A stretch of 64,000 nt of DNA from CAWAMD01 sp963783045 (GTDB lineage Bacteria; Actinomycetota; Nitriliruptoria; Nitriliruptorales; Nitriliruptoraceae): NCBI GenBank assembly GCA_963783045.1, contig CAWAMD010000009.1, forward strand, positions 248,001 through 312,000. Reading direction: 5' to 3'. Positions 62,886 to 64,000 of the stretch are shown piece by piece (within the stretch, counting starts at the first letter, position 1; each line of letters starts with the position of its first letter). Both the position numbers and the translations under genes were made by a program. The notes under the pieces were generated by a model. That model saw nothing but the letters and a program-made list of their open reading frames with translations, did no database searches and had not been told where the DNA came from.

Positions 62886-64000
62886 CTATGTCTCCTGGAC
62901 GGTCGCGTCCATGAGCAGGATGACCCCTCGGGTCTGCCCACCGTCGCCGACGAGTGGTGTACAGGTCACGATACACCGTATGGGACGGCCGATCCGGTCG
63001 CGAGCAGCCAACCTCAGCGGTTCGGGCGGTTCCGCGTCGCTCATGCAGGCGAGCATCGGCTGGCGCAGTGCCTCGACGGGCAGGCCGATCTCGAGGTTGA
63101 GCAGGTGGCTGTCGGTGACATCGTCGGGACGCAGTCCCCACAGCTCGGTGGCCCGATCGTTCCAGAAGCGGACGACGAGATCCTTGTCCACGACCACGGC
63201 CGCGGATCCGAGGCTGCCCAGGATGGAGCGCAGGTACGCGTTCGCTTCGTCGAGCTCGACGCCGCGCGTGTAGAGCCGCTGGTTCATGGTCTCGAGCTGG
63301 GCGTTCGTCGACTGCAGCTCCTCGTTCATCGTCTCGAGCTCGGCGTTCGAGGACTGCAGCTCCTCGTTCGTCGTCTCGAGCTCCTCGATCGTGGACTGCA
63401 GCTCCTCGTTCGTCGTCTCGAGCTCTTCGTTCGTCGACTGCAGCTCCTCGTACGCCGTCTCGAGGGCGTTCGTCGTGTGCTGCAGCTCGTCCTCGAGCTG
63501 CCGTTGCTGGGACACGTCCGTGAAGGACACGGACACCCCGACCCGGTGCGCGGCATGATCACGCAGCGGGACCACGTCGAGGTCGAGCCAGACGACGCTG
63601 TCCTGCCGCTCCCAGCGGACGGCGCGCAGCTGCTGGACCTCGCCCTCGGTGAGCGCCGTCGCGATCAACGACCGCAGCTCGGCCGGTCGGTAGGACATCT
63701 CCAGGTCGTGGAAGGGACGCCCGAGGTCCGCCGGACGGATCGTGAACAGCGACCGCGCCGCGTCGTTGGCGGCGACCAGGAAGCCCCCGTCGCTGACGAC
63801 GACGTGTGCCAGCGGCGTTGCCGAGAAGGCGGCGGCGACGACCTCGGCGTTCGGGTTGTCCTCCTGGCCGTTCGGCAACGACGCCGGGCCCCGTATCCCG
63901 TAGGTGGCGGGGGCGAGATCTGCCGGCATCTTGACGAAGACGCGGTGGCGCAGGTCGATCGGCTCGTACAGGTCGTCGTAGGCGAGCAGCGTCTCGGCCT
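62886..64000 (-). CDS. CheR-type methyltransferase/PAS hybrid sensor, 5' end cut by the window
   Basis: The visible 371 residues are the C-terminal part. The first codons at the window edge read ETLLAYDDLYEPIDLRHRVF, the usual end of a CheR-type methyltransferase unit, and no start codon is needed at 63929. A PAS domain (VVVSDGGFLVAANDAARSLF) follows, then a long coiled coil of TNEELETTNEELQ repeats and a second PAS domain (VVVDKDLVVRFWNDRATELW). Such CheB/CheR/PAS proteins signal to kinases or LuxR regulators. It lies upstream of the PAS/LuxR gene with a 59-bp gap. Confidence 0.85.
   Translation of the reverse strand, partial: AETLLAYDDLYEPIDLRHRVFVKMPADLAPATYGIRGPASLPNGQEDNPNAEVVAAAFSATPLAHVVVSDGGFLVAANDAARSLFTIRPADLGRPFHDLEMSYRPAELRSLIATALTEGEVQQLRAVRWERQDSVVWLDLDVVPLRDHAAHRVGVSVSFTDVSQQRQLEDELQHTTNALETAYEELQSTNEELETTNEELQSTIEELETTNEELQSSNAELETMNEELQSTNAQLETMNQRLYTRGVELDEANAYLRSILGSLGSAAVVVDKDLVVRFWNDRATELWGLRPDDVTDSHLLNLEIGLPVEALRQPMLACMSDAEPPEPLRLAARDRIGRPIRCIVTCTPLVGDGGQTRGVILLMDATVQET

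Overview
The window is about 64 kb of very GC-rich chromosomal DNA with strong G/C third-position bias. It is most consistent with an actinobacterium. The evidence is a Bpa-type proteasome activator ending in Pro-Tyr-Leu, the order prfB-ftsE-ftsX-smpB-ssrA, an F420-type LLM oxidoreductase, an MhuD-like haem monooxygenase, SipW-type secretion genes and LPxTG proteins. SLH domains, rare in the best-studied actinobacteria, hint at a deep-branching class such as Nitriliruptoria; that placement is inference. No phage, IS element, integrase, CRISPR array or rRNA was seen. The only RNA gene found is tmRNA.

Layout. 1-11.6 kb: mixed accessory and housekeeping genes (Ser/Thr lipoprotein, alpha/beta hydrolase with a novel partner, HipA-like kinase with DUF3037, LigD-like protein, multicopper oxidase, kinase/ATPase fusion, SipW-type peptidase with its probable substrate). 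11.6-21.4 kb: envelope polysaccharide block: an SLH-anchored glycosidase-like protein, a divergent glycosyltransferase, and a four-gene minus-strand operon joined by 4-bp overlaps (GT2, GT4, flippase-GT4 fusion, ArnT/PMT-like transferase). 21.8-29.9 kb: proteasome activator, a Na+/K+-type P-ATPase in an operon with two TrkA-like proteins, an acyl-CoA synthetase with a hydrolase, and MscL. 29.9-33.6 kb: malic enzyme and transketolase. 34.2-37.6 kb: a three-gene surface redox cassette (LPATG protein, Tat protein, GMC oxidoreductase with its own LPATG tail). 37.6-41.2 kb: small regulators and metabolic enzymes. 41.6-47.9 kb: prfB, ftsE, ftsX, a lipoprotein, smpB, ssrA, and repeat-rich spacers. 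47.9-64 kb: IMPase, desaturase with TetR regulator, transaminase with omega-amidase, two-component genes, ATP-grasp enzyme, MFS transporter facing a second P-type ATPase, and a PAS/LuxR regulator beside a CheR-PAS sensor cut by the window end.

Membrane and surface functions dominate: cation transport, osmotic release, desaturation, polysaccharide synthesis and anchored secreted enzymes. Signalling genes cluster at the right end.

A caution on sequence quality: five genes switch frame inside an otherwise intact conserved protein, at or near short homopolymers. One is prfB, which is essential and already uses a programmed frameshift elsewhere. Single-base assembly errors are the simplest explanation, so the broken genes here should not be read as true pseudogenes without read-level checking.
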